21,513 nt of DNA from a virus, in the IMG/VR virus record IMGVR_UViG_3300037963_005623, positions 1 to 21,513 of that record; one strand, 5' to 3'. The notes under the pieces were generated by a model. The model was given only the letters and a program-made list of their open reading frames with translations. It made no database searches and had not been told where the DNA came from. The translations under genes were made by a program, and so were the position numbers. This document shows, piece by piece, positions 8,053 through 15,663 of the stretch (positions within the stretch are counted from its first letter, which is position 1; each line of letters starts with the position of its first letter).

Positions 8053-9068
8053 CGATTCAAAGGAACTCTCCCACCTTTAATTTGTTTCCTCCAATGATTT
8101 AGGAGATCTTGGAACATTTGATTTGTAGGTATTTCAGGTTTCCAGTCAATAACATTTTTTATCTTAGTATTATCAAACATTTGATAGTCAGCATCTATGG
8201 GTCGTAAACGATTCACGTCAGTTTTAACTACTATATCTGATCTATTACTAAAACTTAAAAGCAAATCAACCACATCTTTTAAGGAATATGATTCTTCACC
8301 AGCAATATTAAAATAAGATCCTGGTTCAATTCTACCATCATCACTAGCTTTAAGTAACATAAAATATGCCCTTACAGCATCTCTTGCATCCTGAAAAGTT
8401 CTGACACTGGAAAGATTTCCCACATAGATTATGGGCTCTTGATATCCTTCTTCAATCAATGCAATTTGTTTTGCTACAGTGCTTTCAAAGAAAACATCAC
8501 TCCTACGTGGACCGGTATGAGTTCCCATACGAGTCATAAATGTTTTCATTCCATATGCTTCACCGTAAAATCTACCAAGATAATCAGTTCCAATCTTACT
8601 AATACTATAAGGACTTGCACCATGCATAGGAGTATCTTCGGATAAAATTACCCCTGAAGGTGCTCTACCATATACTTCACTAGAAGAACAGACATGAACT
8701 ACAGGATCATATCTCTCAGTTTGTCTTATTGCCTCAAGAATATTTGCTGTTCCAATAATATTTGTTTGCAGTGTTTCAATTGGAATATCAAAAGATGTTT
8801 TAGGATATGATTGTGCTGCAAGATGAGAAATATAATCAGGTCTAACTTCTTCAATCATTCTTCTTACAGACATTCCGTCATTTAAATCCGCATAATAAAG
8901 AGAAATACGATCTTTCTTATTAATACGATCAGTGAGATGATAGATATTATCAAGTGGTTCTTGCCATCGCATCATACCAATCACTTGATAGTCAGTATTA
9001 TCAAGAACATAATCTGCTAATTGAGATCCTACCTGACCTGTAATACCAGTAATGAGAAATTTTTTCAT
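8049..9068 (-). CDS. GDP-mannose 4,6-dehydratase / GDP-6-deoxy-mannose reductase family SDR (possibly GDP-heptose specific)
   Basis: This 339-residue extended SDR resembles GMD and the related RMD reductases. Seen: TGITGQVG (residues 7-14), YYADLNDGMSVRRMI, SHLAAQSYPKTSFDIP, SSSEVYGR with an acidic E131, catalytic Y154 and K158 (YSISK), VGNLSSVRTFQDARDAVRAY, and a C-terminal RPIDADYQMFDNTKIK. Length lies between GMD (about 350-370) and RMD (about 300), and both families share these blocks. GMD forms GDP-4-keto-6-deoxymannose; RMD reduces it to GDP-D-rhamnose. Because HddA and HddC homologues lie in the same operon, a GDP-heptose 4,6-dehydratase (DmhA-like) role is a serious alternative. The start overlaps the upstream SDR gene as ATGA. 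The stop codon lies inside the next promoter. Confidence 0.8.
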   Translation of the reverse strand: MKKFLITGITGQVGSQLADYVLDNTDYQVIGMMRWQEPLDNIYHLTDRINKKDRISLYYADLNDGMSVRRMIEEVRPDYISHLAAQSYPKTSFDIPIETLQTNIIGTANILEAIRQTERYDPVVHVCSSSEVYGRAPSGVILSEDTPMHGASPYSISKIGTDYLGRFYGEAYGMKTFMTRMGTHTGPRRSDVFFESTVAKQIALIEEGYQEPIIYVGNLSSVRTFQDARDAVRAYFMLLKASDDGRIEPGSYFNIAGEESYSLKDVVDLLLSFSNRSDIVVKTDVNRLRPIDADYQMFDNTKIKNVIDWKPEIPTNQMFQDLLNHWRKQIKGGRVPLNR

Positions 9069-9880
9069 TCAAACTCCGCACGAATTGCTTCTCGTAATAA
9101 TTTTTGTGGTCTTCCTAAAATATCGATAAGTGGAGTAGAGATCATTGCTATCGAACAAGGTCTGTCTTCATAAAATTTTTCAGACGGTTCAACAACTTTT
9201 AGTTTTAAGTTAGGAAAGACTTCCTCTTTTAGAATCTGTGCAAACTCTGATCTACAAAGAGTTTCAGATCCACCACAATTAATAATTTGCGGACCTTTCC
9301 AATTTTCAGAAAGGTTTAAAATGGCATCAACAGTGTCATCTATGTAAATGATTGATCGTTTGAATGGAGAAAATACTTCTGCAGTTTCTCCTGTCAATGC
9401 ACACTTCTCCAAATAAGAGGTGAATCGATCCTTTTTAAAAAAATTATAAGAGGATCTCAATATTTTTACATTGCTATTTCCAATAAAATATTTTTCTACT
9501 TCTTCTTTCATTTGACCATAGACACCAATAGGATTTGTTTCCCTTTGTTCATCAAAAGGTTTATCAATATCACCATATACAGCATCACTTGACATAAAAA
9601 TAACTTTTGCCCCACATTGAATCGAATTCTCGATGAATTCAATAGTCTTATCTACGTTAACTTTTCTTGCCAACTCAGGATTATTAGCACATATTGTTGG
9701 TTCTGAAATAGCAGCACAAAATGCAATAGTATCTTCACTTGTAAGATTTTTAAAATTATAATCTAATATATCATTATCTAATCTTACTTTAATTACTTCT
9801 ACATGATCTCGACAAACATCGATTGATTTTTGAAGCAATCTTTTACCAACGTTACCTGTAGATCCAATGATTTTTAACAT
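9065..9880 (-). CDS. RmlD-like NDP-sugar reductase (SDR)
   Basis: This 271-residue SDR begins MLKIIGSTGNVG, with the glycine motif GSTGNVG at residues 6-12. It continues with IFMSSDAVYGD (S98, D99) and the catalytic Y121-x-x-x-K125 in YGQMK. The layout (SSDxVYG, PF.E, NPIGVYGxxK) resembles RmlD, which reduces dTDP-4-keto-rhamnose, and also 4-reductases of GDP-deoxyheptose routes. Lying between the GMD-like and HddC-like genes, it probably completes a GDP-sugar conversion; that is inference. The ATG at 9880 is preferred to a TTG at 9886. It overlaps the upstream gene by 7 nt and the downstream gene by an ATGA. Substrate is not defined by sequence. Confidence 0.75.
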   Translation of the reverse strand: MLKIIGSTGNVGKRLLQKSIDVCRDHVEVIKVRLDNDILDYNFKNLTSEDTIAFCAAISEPTICANNPELARKVNVDKTIEFIENSIQCGAKVIFMSSDAVYGDIDKPFDEQRETNPIGVYGQMKEEVEKYFIGNSNVKILRSSYNFFKKDRFTSYLEKCALTGETAEVFSPFKRSIIYIDDTVDAILNLSENWKGPQIINCGGSETLCRSEFAQILKEEVFPNLKLKVVEPSEKFYEDRPCSIAMISTPLIDILGRPQKLLREAIRAEFE

Positions 9881-10515
9881 AACCAACTCATAAATTTTTC
9901 AAGTCTTTCCGGTGTTCCAATATCAAATCTATTAGTATCAATTACTTTATATAATAGATCCATCTCTGGTAATATATCATACTCCATACTAATTGGCAAT
10001 TTATTTGGAATGATTAAATCTTTCTTAAATAATTTATAGATTCCAAGACTAACAAGTTCCTTTCCTCTGGCAGTTGAGTCTTTTTCCACAAAACAATGAA
10101 CCTCACCATTATTACCTTTAATATATCCAACATCGTCAGTAATATTTTCTTCAGAAACAAATATAGTTGATTTCTCACAATCAATACTAAAATCATCAGA
10201 AAAAAAGGTATCACCATTCATAACATAAAAAGATTCTGGTAAATCCACTTTACTCAAAAATCCAGCCGTTCCTGATGGATCACCCTCATTGAAAATATCT
10301 ACTCCCAAGTCTTTAAAGAATTCATAATTTAAATTGGAGCACACTAAAGTGATATCAAAACCAGATAAATTATCCAACACTCTCTGGACAAATGGCCTAC
10401 CTTTTACATCAACCATAGGTTTTGGCACACCATTAGTAACCGAAGATAATCTAGTTCCCCTTCCACCAACTAATAGATATAATTTAATCCCCTTTGATAA
10501 CTCGGTAACTATCAT
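9874..10515 (-). CDS. hddC: HddC-like sugar-1-phosphate nucleotidyltransferase (D-glycero-D-manno-heptose 1-phosphate guanylyltransferase type)
   Basis: This 213-residue protein belongs to the NTP_transferase family. Seen: LLVGGRGTRL (residues 14-23) binding the nucleotide triphosphate, the VPKPM signature with catalytic K32 (30-34), GTAG (82-85) and NGDTF with metal-binding D102. The spacing of GGRGTRLxxVxxxVPKPM and the modest length match HddC, which makes GDP-D-glycero-alpha-D-manno-heptose. A kinase of the HddA type lies three genes upstream, which supports this reading over a mannose or glucose enzyme. The start is uncertain: ATG 10515 gives a ten-residue lead before the first strand and a 32-nt overlap with the cupin gene; a longer TTG frame exists but would add a low-complexity extension. 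Confidence 0.78.
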   Translation of the reverse strand: MIVTELSKGIKLYLLVGGRGTRLSSVTNGVPKPMVDVKGRPFVQRVLDNLSGFDITLVCSNLNYEFFKDLGVDIFNEGDPSGTAGFLSKVDLPESFYVMNGDTFFSDDFSIDCEKSTIFVSEENITDDVGYIKGNNGEVHCFVEKDSTARGKELVSLGIYKLFKKDLIIPNKLPISMEYDILPEMDLLYKVIDTNRFDIGTPERLEKFMSWLC

Positions 10516-10840
10516 CTTCAAAATGTTGTGTAGAAAATTCAAATAATTCAGAAGATTCAATAGCAATCATTTGATGCCTCAATCCCCTATAGATATGAAA
10601 CTTGTCTCCTGGAACTAAAACTTTATCTTTCGCATCTTCTAGATTATCAGTATCTCCGTAATACAAAAGAATTTTTCCAGACTGAAGATAAAAAGTTTCA
10701 TCTTTTTCTTTATGATAGTGCCATGAACATCTTTTCCCCTCATTGAAGAAAAGAAGTTTACCACAATACTCTTCAGTATTGACTATCCATTTTTCAAATC
10801 CCCATCCCTTTGGAATAAATTTAATTTCCGAAGAAGTCAT
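10484..10840 (-). CDS. small cupin, phosphomannose isomerase type II-like
   Basis: A 118-residue single-domain cupin. The metal-binding motif HxHxxxxE is present (H41, H43, E48), and a second motif supplies H89 after VLVPGDKFHIYRG. The opening KGWGFEKWIVNTEEYCGKLL resembles the C-terminal isomerase domain of ManC-type bifunctional enzymes and free-standing cupins of capsule clusters. It may isomerise or epimerise a sugar phosphate that feeds the guanylyltransferase next to it. It overlaps the HAD gene by 20 nt and the HddC-like gene by about 32 nt, so all three are probably co-translated. A catalytic role is not proven by the motifs, because many cupins only bind sugars. Confidence 0.72.
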   Translation of the reverse strand: MTSSEIKFIPKGWGFEKWIVNTEEYCGKLLFFNEGKRCSWHYHKEKDETFYLQSGKILLYYGDTDNLEDAKDKVLVPGDKFHIYRGLRHQMIAIESSELFEFSTQHFEDDSYRVIKGD

Positions 10841-11150
10841 TAGAGTTTACTCCCTTATCATCAATATAATAATCACCGGAAGGTTTTCCCATATGCAATT
10901 CGTGAAATTTACATCCCCAAGATATTAATTGATTTCGTGTAAATTCATAATGTTCCATATGTGCAAGACCTGGAGAGTTCTTATATTTCCCCATACCTCT
11001 TGCAGTGAGATATAAGATACGATTTCCATCGTCATACAATTTATTTATTTTAGCAATCCTATCTAATATCGGTTTAGCACTAGTGTATTTTGTCTCTTCT
11101 GTGGGTCCTGGAATACAAATAGTATCATCAATATCTATAACATAATTCAT
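10821..11150 (-). CDS. small HAD-superfamily phosphatase of polysaccharide clusters
   Basis: A 109-residue HAD protein with all four motifs. Motif I is DIDDT with nucleophile D6 and acid D8. Motif II is YLTARG with T49. Motif III is supplied by K89 in MGKP. Motif IV is IDDKG with D97 and D98. The cap is minimal, as in small capsule-locus phosphatases. It lies directly after the HddA-like kinase, so it may remove a phosphate from a sugar bisphosphate and fill the GmhB role, although true GmhB belongs to another HAD subgroup. The ATG at 11150 overlaps the upstream stop as TAATG and is preceded by GGAG; a GTG at 11162 is less likely. Confidence 0.75.
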   Translation of the reverse strand: MNYVIDIDDTICIPGPTEETKYTSAKPILDRIAKINKLYDDGNRILYLTARGMGKYKNSPGLAHMEHYEFTRNQLISWGCKFHELHMGKPSGDYYIDDKGVNSNDFFGN

Positions 11151-12169
11151 TATGATCTCCACAAATCAACACCATGTTTCACAAACTTAAATGGAACTAC
11201 TTTTCCAATCTTCCTATTTTCAAGAGAAGTTATAAGTTGATGCCTCTTATCAAAATCAGTAAAGAGAATCATATGTCCTCCACCACCAGCACCTGATATT
11301 TTAGCACCAGTAGCACCATTTTGCAAAGCAAAGTTATAAGCATCAATCAACTCAGGTGAAGCAACATTTTCATTAGTTTCCATTTTCATTTTCCAATACG
11401 TATTCATTAACTTTGATATCATATTAAAATCTCCAGTCAATAAAGCATTCTTATATTCAATACATGTTTCTTTAATTTTATGTGTTGCTTGAATAACTTT
11501 TTTATTGTCTGTTAAATTTTTAGTAGTATTGAGAATAACATTTGCATCTTTACGTGGTTTACCAACATAATAAAGAACTGTATTCAATTCCATCATATTT
11601 TGTGTTTTGTAATTCAATCTCAATGGATTAACAATAGTCCTTCCATCAGGTAAAAACTCCATAAAATTAAATCCCCCAAACGCTGAAGCAAATTGATCTT
11701 GCTTTCCTCCGGGAAGATTACATATACTTCTTTCAATTTTTATAGCATCCTCTGCAATATCATATTCACCTCTAGGCAAACCATAATATTCTGCAATAGC
11801 AGAGACCAAAGCAACAACTAAAGCACTAGAACTCCCCAAACCACTACCAGGAGGTGCCTCAACATATGTTGTGATTTTAACAGGGTGTCTATCCAAATCT
11901 TTAGTTAGATATTGATAGGTATTAACTAAGAGTTTCAATGCCCCATCATAATATGAATCACTAGCATCAAAGAAGAAAAAGTTTTTTTCTATACCAAGAT
12001 CAACACTTTTAAAACTCCATTGAGAAAAAGGTTCTATTTTACAATATGCATATTGGTCTATTGTTCCGTTCAATACAACTCCACCATACTTACTCCAATA
12101 TGGTTGAAGATCTGTACCTCCACCGGACATTGCTAATCTTAAAGGAGCTTTAGAGAATACTGTTTTCAT
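11150..12169 (-). CDS. hddA: HddA-like GHMP kinase (D-glycero-alpha-D-manno-heptose 7-phosphate kinase type)
   Basis: This 339-residue GHMP kinase begins MKTVFSKAPLRLAMSGGGTD, the characteristic opening of HddA and of related fucose kinases. The ATP-binding PPGSGLGSSSA lies at residues 106-116. GGKQDQFASAFGGFNF (154-169) and a C-terminal KISGAGGGGH complete the fold. HddA phosphorylates D-glycero-D-manno-heptose 7-phosphate at C1 on the way to GDP-heptose. Together with the HddC-like gene it suggests such a route, although neither GmhA (isomerase) nor a classical GmhB is in the window, so the host or another phage locus would have to supply them. It overlaps both neighbours by one nucleotide. 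An L-fucose or other sugar kinase is the alternative. Confidence 0.82.
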   Translation of the reverse strand: MKTVFSKAPLRLAMSGGGTDLQPYWSKYGGVVLNGTIDQYAYCKIEPFSQWSFKSVDLGIEKNFFFFDASDSYYDGALKLLVNTYQYLTKDLDRHPVKITTYVEAPPGSGLGSSSALVVALVSAIAEYYGLPRGEYDIAEDAIKIERSICNLPGGKQDQFASAFGGFNFMEFLPDGRTIVNPLRLNYKTQNMMELNTVLYYVGKPRKDANVILNTTKNLTDNKKVIQATHKIKETCIEYKNALLTGDFNMISKLMNTYWKMKMETNENVASPELIDAYNFALQNGATGAKISGAGGGGHMILFTDFDKRHQLITSLENRKIGKVVPFKFVKHGVDLWRS

Positions 12170-12909
12170 TAGTGATGAACGTTGAGATCAATTGGTTCTG
12201 CTTTTATATTATTATTCATTAAATGATATTTCAAAAGTAATTCATTACACCAATATCCAACATCCTCGTTTGATTGTTTGACGAGAGGATACAGACTTAA
12301 AAATACACTTGAATATGCGTTCATAGAACTATTAGAACCCATCGCAAACCAATCACCTAGCATACCATCAGGATGATCAGGATTATGTTGATAGTACACT
12401 GTATTCTCCTCGGGACTTTCTTCAAAAGTCACACCCAAATGAGGTCCATAATCAATTCTGTTGCGAATGATCCAATCATATTGAACACCAGTTTCAGATG
12501 AATATTGCTCTTTAATTAAATTTGACATCATCAGACTATACCACATACAGTGCGTGGTATTATTCAAATATGCTTTTGCATCGTCAAGTCCTGACGGAAC
12601 TTCAAGTGCCCATGTATGAGCCCTTTCAAAAGTTTTCTGTGGATATTCAAAAGTACGTTTCCAAACTTTAGGATGTTCCACCATCAACACCTTAGGTTTA
12701 TACAACGATTGCAGAGAATCAATAGCATCAGATGATAAACGATGCCCCTCTCTACCAGGAATAACTGACTGAGTACTTAAATTTTCCTCATCAAACCAGG
12801 TATGAATGAATACATCAACATCATTGTTCTTCAAAATAGTTTCATTTAATTTTTGAAACCCGACTTCAACAACTCTTGGTTGTCCAGATAAACAAAGTGC
12901 TACTTTCAT
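12169..12909 (-). CDS. glycosyltransferase-like protein of unknown family (SGQPR type)
   Basis: This 246-residue protein opens MKVALCLSGQPRVVEVGF and carries DVFIHTWFD a little later. That is the pattern of an uncharacterised group in polysaccharide clusters of bacteria and algal or cyanobacterial viruses, often presumed to be glycosyltransferases. A middle block DWIIRNRIDYG, with R and D residues, and GMLGDWFAMGS could form a donor-binding site. No classical DxD is secure. It is soluble and without repeats. The gene ends in a TAATG overlap with hddA and starts with an ATGA overlap on the methyltransferase. Function is inferred from context. Confidence 0.55.
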   Translation of the reverse strand: MKVALCLSGQPRVVEVGFQKLNETILKNNDVDVFIHTWFDEENLSTQSVIPGREGHRLSSDAIDSLQSLYKPKVLMVEHPKVWKRTFEYPQKTFERAHTWALEVPSGLDDAKAYLNNTTHCMWYSLMMSNLIKEQYSSETGVQYDWIIRNRIDYGPHLGVTFEESPEENTVYYQHNPDHPDGMLGDWFAMGSNSSMNAYSSVFLSLYPLVKQSNEDVGYWCNELLLKYHLMNNNIKAEPIDLNVHH

Positions 12910-13514
12910 TTGTTATTAGAATTAATAAAAACAACATCACTAACACCAGATCCATTATCAGTGTCATGACAGAAAAATACATCAAATCCTATAGACTCAA
13001 AATATTCAATACATTCATTCTTCGTAAACTCTCCATCATATCTTGCTCCATTGTGAGGACACTCTATTGCAATAAACTTAGTTCTGAAAAGAACATCTTC
13101 TGAAAGAGATTTGACGATATGGAGATCTTTTCCTTCTGCATCAATTTTAATAAAATGAATCGTATCATTAGGAATATTGTCATTAATAATGTTATTGAGA
13201 TTGAGAATATCGATTTCCCCAATCATTTCTCCATTATTAGAAAATAAAGACGATGCTTGATCGTCAGATATATTTTTATAAAAAATCTGCTTTCTTGAAT
13301 TATCTACATTATCTACACAAGCATGATAAAATTTATCGTAGTGATCTTCAATACCATGACTGATTGGATCAATACCAATAGCATATACATTATTGAGATC
13401 AATAAGTTGATCCAACTCAACTAAAAATGATGCTCTGGCAGCTCCAACGTCTACCACGTTTACTTTATTGAATTTTTTAAGCTCTTTGAGAGCAGGAACA
13501 ATTGTAGATGTCAT
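12906..13514 (-). CDS. FkbM-family SAM-dependent methyltransferase
   Basis: This 202-residue protein matches the FkbM methyltransferase plan. Motif I is VNVVDVGAARASF (residues about 18-30), which binds S-adenosylmethionine. The family-specific HFIKIDAEGKDLHIVKSL follows, and FIAIECPHNGARYDGE forms the later strand. FkbM enzymes O-methylate sugars or polyketides, so this one probably caps or modifies a sugar in the glycan. It overlaps both neighbours by ATGA and has no promoter of its own. Length is slightly below the family norm, but all core strands seem present. The target hydroxyl is unknown. Confidence 0.82.
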   Translation of the reverse strand: MTSTIVPALKELKKFNKVNVVDVGAARASFLVELDQLIDLNNVYAIGIDPISHGIEDHYDKFYHACVDNVDNSRKQIFYKNISDDQASSLFSNNGEMIGEIDILNLNNIINDNIPNDTIHFIKIDAEGKDLHIVKSLSEDVLFRTKFIAIECPHNGARYDGEFTKNECIEYFESIGFDVFFCHDTDNGSGVSDVVFINSNNK

Positions 13515-13969
13515 TTTAATTTTGATATGTAATCACTACAAATACCATAGCAATTTTTAACTTTTAATCTAGAAAAATCAGAGTCAGACCACTCTGGCAT
13601 TAAAACCACACTATTTAGAGTTGATGGGGTATTCACATTACTCCAAATAATTTTTTGACTCGTTAAAGTATAAGTATCATTCTCGTGCCAAAAGTAATTA
13701 AATCCACTGGTGTTAGTAGACATATAATCAAGAGTATCAATGTTTTTACAATGTATCCAAAGTTGTTTGTTTCTCTTTGCCAACCACCACCAATCAATTT
13801 TATACTGAGGTTCATCGTGACCCAACCACAAACTCTGAGTCAATATGTGATATCTTAAATCGATCTCAACATCAAATCCCGAATCAATAGCTTCATCAAT
13901 ATATTCTGGATTATTTTCCATTAATGGATTAGGTCCGGAAGTATTTCCCCTATGTGAAATCAATTTCAT
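13511..13969 (-). CDS. short glycerophosphodiester phosphodiesterase-like protein
   Basis: A 152-residue protein with the catalytic residues of the GDPD/PI-PLC-like fold in order: H6-R7 in ISHRGN, E35 and D37 in VEIDLR, and H51 in LGHD. True GDPDs are about 240-300 residues, so the barrel is shortened; the middle (WWLAKRNKQLWIHCKN) and the end (CSDYISKLK) still look like GDPD strands. The family hydrolyses glycerophosphodiesters to glycerol 3-phosphate. In a glycan cluster it might cut a phosphodiester intermediate or release glycerol phosphate. Placement between a cupin and a methyltransferase, with ATGA overlaps on both sides, shows it is part of the operon. Activity is unproven. Confidence 0.65.
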   Translation of the reverse strand: MKLISHRGNTSGPNPLMENNPEYIDEAIDSGFDVEIDLRYHILTQSLWLGHDEPQYKIDWWWLAKRNKQLWIHCKNIDTLDYMSTNTSGFNYFWHENDTYTLTSQKIIWSNVNTPSTLNSVVLMPEWSDSDFSRLKVKNCYGICSDYISKLK

Positions 13970-14283
13970 ATCAAATACTTATCAGACGGGACAGATGGCC
14001 ATCTTACCACCACAAGACTAACATCGGTTAAATTCTCAACATCCGAAACTTCGTTCTGTTCATATATCCACATATCACCTGCTTTAAGATGATGTCCAGA
14101 TACAAGCATCTCACCTTCAATGATGTAAGTGAGTTCTGTGGTTACTTTGTGATAGTGAGGTTCTCCCTTACCTTTCGGATGTTTGTGGTGAGCAACCTCA
14201 AAAAAAGGATTCTTAAATGCAGATGGTTCAAAGTCACCAACAAACCATCCTCTCTTCATTTCATCTATTTTGAAGGTCTGCAT
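13966..14283 (-). CDS. small cupin-domain protein
   Basis: A 105-residue cupin. Metal ligands are H43, H45 and E50 in EPHYHKVTTEL, followed by an EGEMLVSGHHLKAGD turn. The start is set at the ATG at 14283 because GGAGG lies six bases before it; a longer frame to 14376 would overlap the nucleotidyltransferase gene by more than 100 nt and add an unrelated N terminus. With this start the overlap is 23 nt. The next gene follows with an ATGA overlap. Cupins in such loci are often sugar-phosphate isomerases or dTDP-keto-sugar isomerases, but the motifs alone do not tell binding from catalysis. Confidence 0.7.
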   Translation of the reverse strand: MQTFKIDEMKRGWFVGDFEPSAFKNPFFEVAHHKHPKGKGEPHYHKVTTELTYIIEGEMLVSGHHLKAGDMWIYEQNEVSDVENLTDVSLVVVRWPSVPSDKYLI

Positions 14284-14989
14284 ACTCTTCCTCCAAAAAG
14301 TGTTTGCGTTCGTCTGGTGTTCCCATCGACCAAAGTCTATCAATGGGAAGAATAGCAATTTTCTTACCCTCTTCAATAAAAAGATTATACAATGGTGCTA
14401 CGTAAAATTCATTTTTCACCCTGATATCTCTTTTAATCATCTCCTTAGAAAGACGAACAAAGTCAGAACCTTTACCAAAGTGGTAGAGACCAGCATGTGC
14501 ATTGTTACTGATCACTTGCTTTTCAGCAGTTTTAACTACGAATCCATCTTCACCTAGTAAAGAATAACTATATGCTGGATTGTTAGCATCAAAGGTCAGT
14601 AGTGTTCCATCACCATCAACCTTTGATGGATCAAAGTGAGGTTCAAAATACATATCCAATGTAGTGATACTCAAAGACAAATCATTGTCAATGTATTTCT
14701 CTGCAAGCAAACAAGACGATACAGTTCCCTCTGTCTCTGTCTCAGCAATGACTATAGTAATATCATCACCAAACTTTGAACGCAGGACTTTATCCATCTG
14801 ATTATTATCAACAGTATCTCGACGAATAACAAAGATCATATTACATTCTTCTGTCTTGATACAAGACATACTCCAATCAATCATTTGTTGATGGCCAACA
14901 TCAATCAATTGTTTTGGCAAAGTAAATCCTTCGTCCCGAAATCTTTGTCCTCTACCCACCATTGGGATAAGAAGGTTATACTTTTTCAT
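14261..14989 (-). CDS. sugar-phosphate nucleotidyltransferase
   Basis: This 242-residue protein is an NTP_transferase-fold enzyme. The N-terminal IPMVGRGQRFRDEGF (residues 8-22) and LPKQLIDV with K26 are the nucleotide-binding loop and catalytic lysine. SITTLDMYF near residue 110 gives the metal-binding Asp, and a C-terminal IDRLWSMGTPDE is typical of the family. It is not an RmlA: the RmlA pattern after the glycine loop is absent. Position next to a PfkB kinase and a KdsC-type phosphatase suggests that it activates the sugar phosphate produced by them. The nucleotide and the sugar are unknown. It starts with an ATGA overlap on the kinase gene. Confidence 0.78.
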   Translation of the reverse strand: MKKYNLLIPMVGRGQRFRDEGFTLPKQLIDVGHQQMIDWSMSCIKTEECNMIFVIRRDTVDNNQMDKVLRSKFGDDITIVIAETETEGTVSSCLLAEKYIDNDLSLSITTLDMYFEPHFDPSKVDGDGTLLTFDANNPAYSYSLLGEDGFVVKTAEKQVISNNAHAGLYHFGKGSDFVRLSKEMIKRDIRVKNEFYVAPLYNLFIEEGKKIAILPIDRLWSMGTPDERKHFLEEEYADLQNR

Positions 14990-15663
14990 AGCAGATTTTC
15001 TTTTAGTAAATTAGTGGCAATGTGATGAGAATTTATCACAGATTTCTTCAGATCATTTCCAGTAATCATGGACTTGATGAACCCAGAAGCAAAGTAATCA
15101 CCTGCACCTAAGACATTGACATCAGATAGAAACAATTCCTCTGGAAGAATATAATCTTCCACGGTCTTTCCATCTGAAATGGAACTTCCATGTGGATGAT
15201 GCATAATAACATGACCCTTAACTAAAGCACCAATATCTCTGATGTCCATGAATAAATCTTCTTTCGCAATAAAGAGATAGTCAAGATACTTCAATTGATC
15301 AATACATCTTTCAGGACTCTCTTTTGTGATATCAGCAGATACAATACCATTTAATTCTGATACAAAAGAGATATCATTTAATTGATTGATATAAGAAATA
15401 TGATGCCAATCAGAATCAGTAGGAGATGCAGGGTTTTCTTTTACATTGAAAGAACACCTACCAACTCTATAATTATTTTCTTTGTCAACTAATACCAAAG
15501 CATGTCCAATAGACAGAGGTTGAATAGAAACATTCAATCCCTGCCCCTGAGATACTAAACCTGACCAGACATTAGCAATACCCCCAAGAGATGGTGTTTC
15601 TTTGAAGTCAACTATAATTCTATCTACAGTAAGGTGTCCATATAAGGTGACATTTTTACACAT
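14986..15663 (-). CDS. PfkB-family carbohydrate kinase (short)
   Basis: This 225-residue protein has the C-terminal PfkB signature VLGAGDYFASGF, in which the GAGD aspartate is the catalytic base. It also has an N-terminal VTLYGHLTVDRI strand and a SLGGIANVW substrate loop. It is shorter than the usual 290-320 residues, mainly in the lid and central region, but no frameshift is seen. The family includes ribokinase, fructokinase and the heptose kinase domain of HldE. With the adjacent nucleotidyltransferase and phosphatase it could form a dedicated sugar-activation route. The ATG at 15663 overlaps the upstream stop as TGATG; the GTG one codon earlier is less likely. Confidence 0.75.
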   Translation of the reverse strand: MCKNVTLYGHLTVDRIIVDFKETPSLGGIANVWSGLVSQGQGLNVSIQPLSIGHALVLVDKENNYRVGRCSFNVKENPASPTDSDWHHISYINQLNDISFVSELNGIVSADITKESPERCIDQLKYLDYLFIAKEDLFMDIRDIGALVKGHVIMHHPHGSSISDGKTVEDYILPEELFLSDVNVLGAGDYFASGFIKSMITGNDLKKSVINSHHIATNLLKENLL

